Both the position numbers and the translations under genes were made by a program. A DNA stretch of 64,000 bases, taken from positions 558,001 to 622,000 of the forward strand of contig NZ_AKIZ01000016.1 of assembly GCF_000282595.1 (NCBI RefSeq). The letters run 5' to 3'. This document shows, one piece after another, positions 36,111-44,811 of this stretch. The notes under the pieces were generated by a model. It saw only the letters and a program-made list of their open reading frames with translations. It was not told the origin of the DNA and made no database searches. Source of the DNA: Phyllobacterium sp. YR531. Lineage in GTDB: Bacteria > Pseudomonadota > Alphaproteobacteria > Rhizobiales > Rhizobiaceae. How positions within the stretch are numbered: position 1 is the first letter of the stretch; every line of letters begins with the position of its first letter.

Positions 36111-37085
36111 GTTCAGGGCGTTGGGCCTATCCTGAGCAAGAAGCATCTGACCTATAGCATCTACGCTCTTGCTGGTGGGTGCCTCGTAGGCAAGTATGCC
36201 AGCCGGTGTGACTTGTGCGGTTTGAGCCATCTGAGCGTTCTGTTGGGCCTGCAACGTGTTCTCCATCGCCTGAACTGGCGGATCGATGGGAACGGCAACC
36301 TTATCACTGGCGAAGGCCAATTGCTGCGGTGCTATATCGGCCTGCGCAACTTGAACAGGCTGAGGTGCCGTAGCAACAACGCGGCCAGACGTAGGCGTGG
36401 AAGTTGTCGTACCAGCGCTCGCAACCTGCGTGCCACCTGCACCGGAAGTCCTTATACTCGCGATATAAGCGTTGGCAATCGACTGGCTCGCCTCCTTGGA
36501 AGCAATCTCCGCTGAATTATAGCGATCACGCTTCTCATAGAACGCATTGCCCCCTGCAACGACGGTGTAATGCATATTCTTGTAAGGGAACCGCAATCCA
36601 GCAGTATGGAAATACATCGCATTCTTGACTTGAGGATTGCGCTTGCCTTTCAAAACCGCATCAGCAGCAGCCTGAACATCCGGCAAAGCTGCTGACTTCA
36701 TAGGACGCGACAAAACACCAGGAGCAAACTGCCCCTTCTGGCCAACGACACTGCATATGGAATTTCCCCATTTGCCCGCATCAAGACGATTCATCACTAC
36801 TGTTCCAACAGCTTCCAGACCATCCTGGCTCGAGCGATTGGATTCAAAGAACATGGCCCGTTCAAGGCATTCCTTGTCCTTGGGCGTGTAGGCGTAGTTA
36901 CCTGACGTAGTCTGTGACGTCGCAGCTTCCGGCTTGATCTTGCTGGTCTGCTGCCCATTTTGCGTAGTGCAGCCACTGACCATCGCTGCCGCCGCTACAA
37001 TTCCCGCCACTGAGTGGAATTTCCACTTACCGCCGATCACGAAGCAATTCTCATCGCTGTTTTTCCTGCTGGTGAAGTTGAGCAC
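36108..37085 (-). CDS. SleB-family cell-wall hydrolase lipoprotein
   Basis: The 325-residue protein has a hydrophobic N-terminal segment ending in the lipobox-like VSGC (near residue 39) and then the SleB/CwlJ hydrolase domain (about 75-190). That domain has CLERAMFFESNRSSQDGLEA with the catalytic glutamate, VVMNRLDAGKWGNSICSVVG and QFAPG. It is expected to cleave peptidoglycan glycan strands in the periplasm. The last 120 residues are low complexity, rich in Ala, Gln, Thr and Val, and probably disordered. About 30 residues before the hydrophobic segment are unusually long for a signal peptide, so the start is uncertain. Confidence 0.82.
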   Translation of the reverse strand: MLNFTSRKNSDENCFVIGGKWKFHSVAGIVAAAAMVSGCTTQNGQQTSKIKPEAATSQTTSGNYAYTPKDKECLERAMFFESNRSSQDGLEAVGTVVMNRLDAGKWGNSICSVVGQKGQFAPGVLSRPMKSAALPDVQAAADAVLKGKRNPQVKNAMYFHTAGLRFPYKNMHYTVVAGGNAFYEKRDRYNSAEIASKEASQSIANAYIASIRTSGAGGTQVASAGTTTSTPTSGRVVATAPQPVQVAQADIAPQQLAFASDKVAVPIDPPVQAMENTLQAQQNAQMAQTAQVTPAGILAYEAPTSKSVDAIGQMLLAQDRPNALN

Positions 37086-37278
37086 AGAATGATGTCATTT
37101 GGGGCCAAACAATGGCAACGAAATACAATCTTGAAGACGCCACTACTATCCAATTGAAATTATGCGTTTATTTTATCTAATGCAATAGCACCAAATTCCT
37201 AATAATGGCATAATTAAGAATTTGTTTACCACTATCAGGTTAATCTTTAAGTATTGAATGAGGTCCGAAGGGCAGACC

Positions 37279-37470
37279 ATGCGTTCCAATACACCACGCT
37301 ACGATACGCGCGAATCACTCATGGACGCCCTGCGTGAGCTCATGTCTTTGCAGGTTTCCGCCGAAGATGTTGCGCCTGTCCTTTGCACTATCGGTCCGGT
37401 CGATCTGGATCTTCTTGCGGACTGCATGAGAGATGCGGGCCTCGACCAAAATCAGGCAATCGCTGCCTGA
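37279..37470 (+). CDS. Small hypothetical protein
   Basis: This 63-residue protein has an amphipathic helical composition (RESLMDALRELMSLQVSAED, LDLLADCMRDAGLDQ) and no signal peptide. GAAGGG lies eight bases before the ATG at 37279. No family is recognised. It sits 96 bases before the HugZ-like gene on the same strand. Confidence 0.6.
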   Translation: MRSNTPRYDTRESLMDALRELMSLQVSAEDVAPVLCTIGPVDLDLLADCMRDAGLDQNQAIAA

Positions 37471-37566
37471 CTTTTCACAGCTGCTTGCCATAATGATATC
37501 CAGGGCTTGTCGCCGATCATCGCACATCTTATCAATCAGATACTCCAAGCTGGTGAAGGATATGAT

Positions 37567-38346
37567 GTGACCGAAAAGACGGACGTTTTACGCGAAATGG
37601 ACGACAGCGCTGTCCGGCTTATACGTCGGTTGATGCGAAGTGCACGCCATGCGGTCATCGCCACGCTGGAACCTCAGACCGGTAACCCTATTGCCACGCG
37701 GATCGGTGTTTCCACTGATCATGACGGTACTCCGATAACTTTGGTCTCCGCATTGGCGGCTCATACACCTGCTCTGCTGGCAGATCCACGTTGCTCGCTT
37801 TTGGTCGGTGAGCTTGGCAAAGGCGATCCTCTTGCCTATGCCCGTATGACGATTTCAGCAAAAGCGAAGGAAGTTATTAAAGGCTCCGCTGATCACACGC
37901 GTATCGAATGGCGTTATCTTTCCCACCTTCCCAAATCAAAACTCTATGTCGGGCTTGGTGATTTCCGGTTTTTCCGTCTTGAACCCGAAAACACGAAACT
38001 GAATGGCGGCTTCGGGCGCGCCTATCAGTTGGAAGCGAAAGAGTGGTTGAGCCTCAGTCCTGTTAATGCAGAGCTTGCTGCAGCAGAGAAGAATGCCGTC
38101 GATCATATGAACGAGGATCACGCCGACGCTATAGCGCTCTATGCGCGCTATTATGCCAAGTTACCGGATGGTAAATGGCGCATAACCGGAATTGACGCGG
38201 ACGGTTTCGATATTGCAGATGGTGATGAAGTGGCTCGCATCTTCTTTGAAAAGCCGCTCGAGTCTGCGAAAGACATGCATATGACCCTGGTTCGCATGGC
38301 CGGCGAAGCTCGCGCTGGCCTGGAAGCGGACCAGACCTCGGCGTGA
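37567..38346 (+). CDS. HugZ-like pyridoxamine-5'-phosphate-oxidase-fold protein
   Basis: The 259-residue protein combines an FMN-binding split barrel (about residues 15-150, MRSARHAVIATLEPQTGNP, RCSLLVGELGKGDPLAYAR) with a C-terminal DUF2470-like domain (DHMNEDHADAIALYARYYA near 180). This is the layout of HugZ/HutZ proteins linked to haem degradation or storage. The HMNEDH motif supplies a haem-coordinating histidine in the family. A GTG at 37567, six bases after GAAGGA, is the best start; the frame is open to 37507. The stop overlaps the next gene (GTGA). Confidence 0.84.
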   Translation: MTEKTDVLREMDDSAVRLIRRLMRSARHAVIATLEPQTGNPIATRIGVSTDHDGTPITLVSALAAHTPALLADPRCSLLVGELGKGDPLAYARMTISAKAKEVIKGSADHTRIEWRYLSHLPKSKLYVGLGDFRFFRLEPENTKLNGGFGRAYQLEAKEWLSLSPVNAELAAAEKNAVDHMNEDHADAIALYARYYAKLPDGKWRITGIDADGFDIADGDEVARIFFEKPLESAKDMHMTLVRMAGEARAGLEADQTSA

Positions 38347-39185
38347 GCGGATCGGATAACGTGGGCGATTGGCTGGAACAGCGTATAATCCGTATCGCTG
38401 ACCCCGCAGACCAACGGCTTGCTCCTTACAAAAACGTTCGGGAACGTGATTTGGTGGGGCGTGAGGGGCGCTTTATTGCAGAGGGGAAAGTCGTGCTTAA
38501 CGTGCTGTTAGCCAACAGCTCATTCGCTATCGAATCCCTGCTTGTAATTGAGAACAGGTTGGCCGGACTTGAGGAGCAAATTCGGCTGTGTGCGGATAGC
38601 GTACCAATTTATTGCGTCTCTCGCACAACAATGGATGCTATCGCGGGCTTTCCAATGCACAGAGGTATTCTGGCTGTTGGAAGCCGGGAGAATCCACTCT
38701 CCTTGCAAGCTGTAATTGGCTCACTTCCAGAAACCGCAGTGATCGTTGTTCTATGTGGAATATCCAATCACGATAATATGGGTTCGATTTTCCGCAATGC
38801 TGCAGCCTTCGAGGCGGATTGCATCGTGATGGATGAGACAAGCTGCGATCCACTCTATCGCAAGGCGATCAGGGTATCTGTTGGCGCTGCTCTAAAAGTT
38901 CCCTTTGCGCGTGAGGAGACAATTGAGCAAATTGTTAAGGCCTTACAGGATGCAGGCTTTACGATTTTTGCTCTCAGCCCCTCCGGCGCAATAAGCATCA
39001 ATGCCATAGAACCTTTGGCCCGCACGGCCCTCCTGCTTGGTACTGAAGGCGAAGGTTTGCCTTTGGCGCTTCTGCAAGAATTGCAAACAGTCAGGATTCC
39101 AATGTCGACCAGCTTCGACAGCCTCAACGTCGCAACAGCATCTGGAATTGCCCTGTCACGGCTCAGCCGATTTTCCAGCTTTTGA
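38343..39185 (+). CDS. TrmH/SpoU-family RNA methyltransferase
   Basis: The 280-residue protein has an N-terminal RNA-binding part and a C-terminal SPOUT domain with the three knot motifs: GISNHDNMGSIFRNAAAF near residue 140, LLGTEGEGLP near 232 and IPMSTSFDSLNVATASGIAL near 253. It is expected to 2'-O-methylate rRNA or tRNA; the target is unknown. It starts with GTG overlapping the HugZ-like stop. Its last 30 bases overlap the 3' end of the convergent coiled-coil gene. Confidence 0.88.
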   Translation: MSGSDNVGDWLEQRIIRIADPADQRLAPYKNVRERDLVGREGRFIAEGKVVLNVLLANSSFAIESLLVIENRLAGLEEQIRLCADSVPIYCVSRTTMDAIAGFPMHRGILAVGSRENPLSLQAVIGSLPETAVIVVLCGISNHDNMGSIFRNAAAFEADCIVMDETSCDPLYRKAIRVSVGAALKVPFAREETIEQIVKALQDAGFTIFALSPSGAISINAIEPLARTALLLGTEGEGLPLALLQELQTVRIPMSTSFDSLNVATASGIALSRLSRFSSF

Positions 39186-40205
39186 AACCACATTCTGCAA
39201 AGTACGGATGCGATCAGCCAAGCTGACGATGACATTTCCGTCGGCATCGCGAGCAACAGCATCCCCGTTGCCTTTTTTCCCAAGCAGTTCATCGATCAAT
39301 GATCCGGAACCTTCCAGCTTGGCAGTCATCGCTATCACTTGAGCAGCCAGACCGTTCATCTGCTCACGCAAGACATCATCCTCTTGAGCCTGAATAAATG
39401 CCTGCTTACCACGCGGCACGTCCCCGGCGATGACAGGCTGTTTTCTCCCTTCCGCCAAGACCTTGCGCAAACGCTCATTTGCACGCTCGAAATCTTTTTC
39501 ACGCCGCGCAAGTTTTGCCTCACTATCTGCAAATTGCCTGAGCAAAGCGTTAGCCTGCGTATCCAGCTCAGACCGGCGTTTGGTTTCTTGCTCCAGCGAA
39601 TGACGCAAAGCTTTCAATTCCATTTCAGCCTTGCGTTTTTGCTCGTCGCTATCTCTCTTATCCTGCCGAGCGCTCTTGAGATCGTCCGAAAGATTATCAA
39701 TTCGGGTCGATTGCGCAGCCAGATCAATTTTCAAACTGTCACCGTTCGTTGCAAGACTTGCCAGTCGGCGGTGCAGAAGCTCCAGTTCCGCTGCACGCTG
39801 CTCAAGCAGCTTTTCCTGTCCGGCACTTGTCGCGGATGCTTTCTTGATTGTCTCTTTTCCTGAAGTCAGCATTGCCTCAAGTTCAGAAATCTTCTGCTCG
39901 CGTTGCTCCAGATCCTGAGCAAGCTTTCTTACATACCTGTCCTTTTCGCTGACCTCGGCAAGTTGCTTTCCAGCTTTCGCCTGCGCATTCTCCAACATAA
40001 GTTCCAGTTTACGGTTAGCCAGAGCGTGTTCGGCCCGTAAGCCGTCACGCTGCGCCTGTATCTCATTCAAGGTCAGAGGGGTCTCAGCTTCAACGCGCTT
40101 GCGCGTCAGGTAGGTTGCACGACGCCAGATCGGCGGCACTACCAGCAATGCCAGTAGAACGGCAGCCAGAAATCCAAGAGCAAAATAAAGCGCGGTCTGG
40201 ATCAC
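39156..40205 (-). CDS. Membrane-anchored coiled-coil protein
   Basis: The 349-residue protein has one N-terminal membrane helix (about residues 5-25, LYFALGFLAAVLLALLVVPP) and a long coiled coil from about 45 to 260 rich in Glu, Lys, Gln and Leu. A less structured C-terminal region contains LADRIRTLQNVVSK. The coil should face the cytoplasm if the N terminus is outside. No specific family is recognised; it may be a scaffold. Its 3' end overlaps the RNA methyltransferase gene by 30 bases in antisense. Confidence 0.72.
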   Translation of the reverse strand: MIQTALYFALGFLAAVLLALLVVPPIWRRATYLTRKRVEAETPLTLNEIQAQRDGLRAEHALANRKLELMLENAQAKAGKQLAEVSEKDRYVRKLAQDLEQREQKISELEAMLTSGKETIKKASATSAGQEKLLEQRAAELELLHRRLASLATNGDSLKIDLAAQSTRIDNLSDDLKSARQDKRDSDEQKRKAEMELKALRHSLEQETKRRSELDTQANALLRQFADSEAKLARREKDFERANERLRKVLAEGRKQPVIAGDVPRGKQAFIQAQEDDVLREQMNGLAAQVIAMTAKLEGSGSLIDELLGKKGNGDAVARDADGNVIVSLADRIRTLQNVVSKAGKSAEP

Positions 40206-40321
40206 GATAAAGTCCTGTCAGGAGTCTTCCGGGCAAAAATCTTATTATCAGCCAGTCATTTAAAACACAAAGGCGCGAACTGGATTGCCCGCGCCTTCGT
40301 TTCAAAATACCGGGTCAAGCG

Positions 40322-40900
40322 TCAGAACGGGTTCCACGTCGCTGAAGGAGTAATCTTCAGGTAACCGACATTGACACCCAGACGCGCTCCTACGCCGGTT
40401 CTGATAGGCACCAGCAAAACCTGATTGCGCTTTAGCACGTTGAAACCCACACCGGCAAAAAGATAAGCGGAGCCAGCCACACCCACAAAGCGGCCATAGA
40501 GGTTCTGCACATCATCAAGATTGTACACAAGCATCATGACCCGCGAGCCCTGACCACCGAAATCCCAGCCGATGGATGGCCCCTGCCAGAAGGTTTTGTG
40601 ATCGCCGGCGTTTTTTGTATAGAGCGAGCCTTCGCCATAAGTCAGACCACCGATAATGGCACCTGAACCTTCTTCGCCGAGAACATAGCCATTTGGTAAT
40701 CCATAACTCTGAAAAACCTTTTCCACGGCCGTAGCGAGACCTCCGGAGGTCGAACCGAAAAATCTCTGACCGGAATTGACAATCTCGTCCATCGAGTAGG
40801 TGTTTTGCGCATGCGCTGCCTGCGCCTGCACGAAAAACAATGACACAACGGTCATGAGAAGGAGAAAGCCACGATTCAAAGACAAGAGTAGAGACGCCAT
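40322..40900 (-). CDS. eipA: Envelope integrity protein EipA-like (DUF1134)
   Basis: The 192-residue protein has a signal peptide (cleavage near AAHA-QN, residue 32) and a single DUF1134 domain, glycine rich with repeated strands (GEEGSGAIIGGLTYGEGSLYT, GPSIGWDFGGQGSRVMMLVY). This matches EipA of Brucella, a periplasmic beta-barrel-fold protein needed for envelope integrity. It is divergent from chpT, with GANTC sites in the gap. The assignment rests on recall of the domain pattern rather than alignment. Confidence 0.84.
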   Translation of the reverse strand: MASLLLSLNRGFLLLMTVVSLFFVQAQAAHAQNTYSMDEIVNSGQRFFGSTSGGLATAVEKVFQSYGLPNGYVLGEEGSGAIIGGLTYGEGSLYTKNAGDHKTFWQGPSIGWDFGGQGSRVMMLVYNLDDVQNLYGRFVGVAGSAYLFAGVGFNVLKRNQVLLVPIRTGVGARLGVNVGYLKITPSATWNPF

Positions 40901-40938
40901 AATAATTCCTTTTGGTGTTCGCTCATTGCCTGACGCCT

Positions 40939-41143
40939 GATTCGCAAATCTGTGTTTGCGTTAACCCTATTTAAGACAGCAAACCTTGTATAAAAGTTTA
41001 TGAATTGATCTTGGCATTTCAATGGCTCGTAAATACGGCATTTTTTTAGGTATTCTGCTTGTGAGTCATGACGTTCTTGCCCATTTGCACCGCCCTCTGT
41101 ATCCAGAAAAGCAAGAGAACCAAGTGATTCGCGACTTTGATTC
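40939..41143. promoter_or_regulatory. Four GANTC sites between eipA and chpT
   Basis: GATTC or GAGTC occur at 40939, 41063, 41126 and 41139 within the 284-base divergent gap. GANTC is the target of CcrM, whose methylation state times transcription in several alphaproteobacteria. Less than one site would be expected by chance in this length. Confidence 0.55.
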
Positions 41144-41184
41144 GCGGGCAACTTAGCGCAACAGCCATTTTCAGGAGATTCCTC

Positions 41185-41814
41185 ATGACATTGCCCGTCA
41201 TCCTTTCGGCAACGGACCTCGGAGCGCTCCTTTCAAGCCGCATCTGCCACGATATCATCTCGCCGGTCGGCGCCATAAACAATGGTCTTGAGCTGCTGGA
41301 AGAAGGTGGCGCCGATGAAGACGCCATGAACCTTATCAAGTCGAGTGCGCGCAGCGCATCTGCTCGCTTGCAGTTTGCCCGCATCGCCTTCGGCGCAGCG
41401 GGTTCTGCGGGTGTACAGATTGATACGGGCGATGCTCAGAATGTTGCAGATCAGTATATGAAGGGCGAAAAGGCTGAACTGAGCTGGGAAGGCAATCGCG
41501 TCCTTTTGCCTAAGAACAAAGTCAAATTGCTGCTTAACCTCATTTTGATCGCCAATGCAGCTTTGCCGCGTGGCGGCTCTTTGTCTGTTTCATTACAGAC
41601 GCCCGAGACGGAACCACGTTTCGTCCTTACCTCCCGCGGACCGATGCTTCGTGTGCCCCCGAAGTTTCTTGAGCTTCACAGTGGCAAGGCTCCGGAAGAA
41701 GCGATCGATGCTCACGCTGTGCAGCCCTATTATACACTCTTGCTCGCCCAGGAATCTGGTATGAGCATTTCAATTCACGCGACTCCGGAAGAGATTGTTT
41801 TCACCGCCGCTTGA
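41185..41814 (+). CDS. chpT: Histidine phosphotransferase ChpT
   Basis: ChpT passes phosphate from the CckA hybrid kinase to CtrA and CpdR. The 209-residue protein has the DHp-like helical pair with the phosphorylated histidine in SRICHDIISPVGAINNGLELL (His near residue 22), and a C-terminal degenerate ATPase-like domain without nucleotide-binding motifs. AGGAG eight bases before the ATG at 41185 decides the start. In Brucella chpT is next to ctrA; here five genes separate them, the receiver protein first. Confidence 0.92.
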   Translation: MTLPVILSATDLGALLSSRICHDIISPVGAINNGLELLEEGGADEDAMNLIKSSARSASARLQFARIAFGAAGSAGVQIDTGDAQNVADQYMKGEKAELSWEGNRVLLPKNKVKLLLNLILIANAALPRGGSLSVSLQTPETEPRFVLTSRGPMLRVPPKFLELHSGKAPEEAIDAHAVQPYYTLLLAQESGMSISIHATPEEIVFTAA

Positions 41815-41946
41815 GTTTGATTGAAATGCCCTGAAAGTTCGTGCGGTATTTCAATATTTACCATTGAGCTTGCCTCTTTATTCACCGCCAATCTATAGTT
41901 TCACGATCAGGATAGCCGAGTTGGCTATTTAGTTCGGGGGAACTTT

Positions 41947-42315
41947 ATGCTGCGTTGTATGGTCGTTGACGGCTCACCAGTGGTGCGAAAAGTTGCTGAC
42001 CGCCTTATCTCCAGCGACAAAGTCGTTGTGACGATGGCGGACACTGGTTACCAGACATTAGCGGCGTGCAGTGTGGAAATGCCGGATATGATTATTCTGG
42101 ACGATGGGCTCATCGATATGCCCGCGCCCGAGATCATTAAACAGATCCGGGCGCTCCCTGGCGGAGAACATACCCGAATTTACCTCTGCCTGCCGGAAAT
42201 GGATATTGCCAAAATCATGCGTGCCAAACGTGCCGGGGCTTCCGGATACTTGCTCAAGCCATTCAACCGCGCATCAATTGCCGAAATCATGCCGTCGATA
42301 GAATTAGGGAACTGA
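41947..42315 (+). CDS. Degenerate single-domain response regulator
   Basis: The 122-residue protein is one receiver domain with no output domain. The acceptor aspartate is retained in DMIILDDGL near residue 55, and the conserved lysine is kept in YLLKPFN near 103. But the N-terminal acidic pair is reduced to VVDGS (one Asp near residue 8), and the Thr/Ser switch position reads YLCLP. It may bind partners without normal phosphorylation switching. It lies 132 bases after chpT on the same strand, suggesting a link to the CckA-ChpT-CtrA relay. It does not look like CpdR or DivK. Confidence 0.8.
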   Translation: MLRCMVVDGSPVVRKVADRLISSDKVVVTMADTGYQTLAACSVEMPDMIILDDGLIDMPAPEIIKQIRALPGGEHTRIYLCLPEMDIAKIMRAKRAGASGYLLKPFNRASIAEIMPSIELGN

Positions 42316-42447
42316 CGCCAGCAGGATCGAAAAATCTGTAAATATGCTGACGAGCGGCGAAATGATCTATCCGGCAAAGGTAATAAGTGGCTGACCAAAG
42401 CCGGAAACAGGCTATGATGAGACCCAACAATCATCAGGAGCCTTGTC

Positions 42448-42834
42448 ATGAGCAATGACGCATCACCACAATCCCATCGCGCAATAAACCTCAGCAAAAA
42501 GTTCGAGTTATTTTCCGAGCAGTGGCAACCCAAAGTCATTGCAGAAATGAATGATTATCAATTCAAGATCGCCCGGTTGGAAGGCGACTTTATCTGGCAT
42601 GATCACAAAGATACCGATGAGACTTTCATCGTGCTTGAAGGTGAATTGCGCATTGATTTTCGCGACGGTGCAGTCACTTTGAAAGCGGGCGAGATGTATG
42701 TCGTTCCCAAGGGGATCGAGCATAAACCCTTTGCTGAAAAAGAGGTAAAGCTTATGCTGATCGAGCCAAGAGGCGTGGCTAACACAGGTCACGAATCCAG
42801 CCAGCGTACTGCGCAAAACGACATCTGGATTTAA
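42448..42834 (+). CDS. Cupin-domain protein
   Basis: The 128-residue protein is a single beta-barrel cupin. Motif 1 is HDHKDTDETFIVLEGE (near residue 51), with two histidines and a glutamate for metal, and motif 2 is GEMYVVPKGIEHKP near 88. Such proteins act as small dioxygenases, isomerases or mannose-6-phosphate-isomerase-like enzymes. The substrate is unknown. AGGAG precedes the ATG at 42448. It ends three bases before the convergent LysR gene stop. Confidence 0.84.
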   Translation: MSNDASPQSHRAINLSKKFELFSEQWQPKVIAEMNDYQFKIARLEGDFIWHDHKDTDETFIVLEGELRIDFRDGAVTLKAGEMYVVPKGIEHKPFAEKEVKLMLIEPRGVANTGHESSQRTAQNDIWI

Positions 42835-42837
42835 GGA

Positions 42838-43698
42838 TCAGCGCATCGGACACGCCTTGCCGATGATGTCGGCAAGGAAAGTCATAACGAGGCGGATCGC
42901 CGGTACCTTTCTGAGATCGCTATAAGTCGTCAGCCACAAGTCTCGCACAGGTGGTGGGACACTGGTTTTCAGTTCAACCAGCATCGGGTCAGAATCTCCC
43001 ATGAAGCGGGGCAATACCGCTGCACCGAGCCCGGCACGCGCCGCTTCGAGCTGACCGAAAAGATCACTCGCCTGAAAAACAATGGAACGCCCGGCAAGTA
43101 TTGCCCGCAACCACACTTGCTGATCAAGGTGGTCCAAGGCTGCATCATAGGCTATGAACTTCAAGCCTTGCTCCGGCCCGGACGCCACAACAGTCGTTGC
43201 ATAAAGCCCGAAATGCATTGCGCCAATACGCCGGATCAATAACTCGGCCGCCTCGGGCTTTGCCATGCGGATAGCAATGTCTGCCTCTCCCCGATCCAGT
43301 GCCGCATTCTGCGCAGTGCCTGATAATACCAACATGATCTCCGGATTGGCATCATGAAATGCAGCCACATGCGGCGCAATCAGTTTGACCGCAACCGCGG
43401 GCGGTGCACTTATTCTCACAGTCGCAACTGTCGACTTGCTCAATCTACGTGCAACACGATCAATATCGTGAACTGATTGCTCCATTCCTTGCGCAAGCGC
43501 CGAAATAGCCAAACCATCATTCGTCAAGCTGGTACTGCGCGGCAGACGATGGATAAGCCTTAAATCAAGCATATTTTCCAACGCCGCAACTCGTCGTCCA
43601 ACAGTCGCATGATCAACGCCAAGCTCACGCGCGGCAGCAGACAAAGAGCCGGTGCGAGCAAGGACCGCGAAATAATGCAAATCCTGCCAATCGATCAT
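42838..43698 (-). CDS. LysR-type transcriptional regulator
   Basis: The 286-residue regulator has the N-terminal winged helix-turn-helix (MIDWQDLHYFAVLARTGS, then LSAAARELGVDHATVGRRV) and a C-terminal effector domain. The frame opens at 43758, but the ATG at 43698 gives the standard LysR beginning. No clear ribosome-binding site is seen. It is divergent from the quinone oxidoreductase gene with an 88-base gap, so that gene is its likely target. Confidence 0.88.
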   Translation of the reverse strand: MIDWQDLHYFAVLARTGSLSAAARELGVDHATVGRRVAALENMLDLRLIHRLPRSTSLTNDGLAISALAQGMEQSVHDIDRVARRLSKSTVATVRISAPPAVAVKLIAPHVAAFHDANPEIMLVLSGTAQNAALDRGEADIAIRMAKPEAAELLIRRIGAMHFGLYATTVVASGPEQGLKFIAYDAALDHLDQQVWLRAILAGRSIVFQASDLFGQLEAARAGLGAAVLPRFMGDSDPMLVELKTSVPPPVRDLWLTTYSDLRKVPAIRLVMTFLADIIGKACPMR

Positions 43699-43786
43699 TA
43701 GTGCATTATTGCACATGTAATGTGAGGTTATACAGAATTTTCTCACCTTTTGACTCATGTCTTTATGCTCAAAAGGAGAATTGTTG

Positions 43787-44746
43787 ATGTCACTTGTTAT
43801 GGAAATGTCCGCTCACGGTGGACCAGATGTACTGATCCCTGCACACCGTCAAATTGGCGACCCCGGCCCCGCCCAAGTTCGCATTCGCCAAAAAGTCCTC
43901 GGCGTCAATTTTGTCGATGTTTATTTTCGCCAAGGTCTGTACCCAGTCCCTGAATTACCTGCAGTGCTCGGGCTTGAAGGTGCGGGGAATGTAGAGAGCG
44001 TTGGAGAAGGCGTAGCGAACGTAAGGGTCGGCGATCGGGTTGCCTATGCCGGAATGCCTCTTGGCGGCTATGCAGAAACCAGATTACTGCCTGCAACCCG
44101 GCTTATACGAATACCTGCCGGTGTAACCGACCATATTGCCGGAAGCACCATGTTACGCGGGCTCACTGCCTATATGCTTTTACACAAGGTTCGCAAAATC
44201 AGTCCGGGAGATTGGGTGTTGGTTCATGCTGCTGCAGGCGGCCTTGGCCAGATCACAACGCGATGGGCAAAACGTCTTGGCGCAAACGTCATTGGCACCG
44301 TGGGTTCAGCCGGTAAGATCGAAAAGGCTCGCATAGCAGGCGCCGACAAGATTATACTTTATAAGCAGCCAGATTGGGTGGATGAGGTCCGTAAATTGAC
44401 AGGTGGCGTCCATCTTGCAGTCGATGGCATCGGCGGGACAATCCTGGAACAGACACTCAAAACTGTCCGCGCTTTTGGGATGACGGCTAGCATCGGACAT
44501 CCCGCCGGACCAATCCCTCCGGTGGCTCTGAGCGATCTTGGCAATATCGGATTGATGCGGCCCAGTGTCATTGCCTCAGTGAACGATCCTGAGTTTTATC
44601 AGGAAGGGTCAAAAGCCTTGATGAGTGCCCTGCAAGATGGATTGATAAATCCGATTGGCGCCGAATATCCATTACGCGATGCGGCACAAGCGCATCGCGA
44701 CCTTGAGGCGGGAAGAATAACTGGAAGTGTCATTCTTACAGTCTGA
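43787..44746 (+). CDS. NADPH:quinone oxidoreductase (zeta-crystallin-like)
   Basis: The 319-residue medium-chain reductase lacks structural zinc. It has the GroES-like N-terminal domain (VNFVDVYFRQGLYPVPELP, LGLEGAGNVESVGEGV) and a Rossmann domain with VHAAAGGLGQ near residue 150. It is expected to reduce quinones with NADPH. AAGGAG lies seven bases before the ATG at 43787. The divergent LysR gene probably regulates it. A perfect hairpin follows the stop. Confidence 0.88.
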   Translation: MSLVMEMSAHGGPDVLIPAHRQIGDPGPAQVRIRQKVLGVNFVDVYFRQGLYPVPELPAVLGLEGAGNVESVGEGVANVRVGDRVAYAGMPLGGYAETRLLPATRLIRIPAGVTDHIAGSTMLRGLTAYMLLHKVRKISPGDWVLVHAAAGGLGQITTRWAKRLGANVIGTVGSAGKIEKARIAGADKIILYKQPDWVDEVRKLTGGVHLAVDGIGGTILEQTLKTVRAFGMTASIGHPAGPIPPVALSDLGNIGLMRPSVIASVNDPEFYQEGSKALMSALQDGLINPIGAEYPLRDAAQAHRDLEAGRITGSVILTV

Positions 44747-44761
44747 ACCGCTCGCAAAAGG

Positions 44762-44790
44762 AAAGGGCTCCGCATTGAGCGGAGCCCTTT
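44762..44790. terminator. Bidirectional terminator between quinone reductase and ctrA
   Basis: AAAGGGCTCCGC and GCGGAGCCCTTT form a perfect 12-bp stem with a five-base loop, serving the two convergent genes. Confidence 0.82.
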
Positions 44791-44811
44791 AACCAATCAA
44801 ACCGATAATAA

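Noticed and set aside
40960-40980. A CtrA box upstream of chpT (TTAA...TTAA in TTAACCCTATTTAAG).
   Set aside because: The spacing is six bases, not the seven required by the consensus.
41947-42315. Identification of the single receiver as CpdR or DivK.
   Set aside because: The N-terminal acidic pair and Thr/Ser switch residue are missing, and the sequence lacks the family-specific N termini of either protein.
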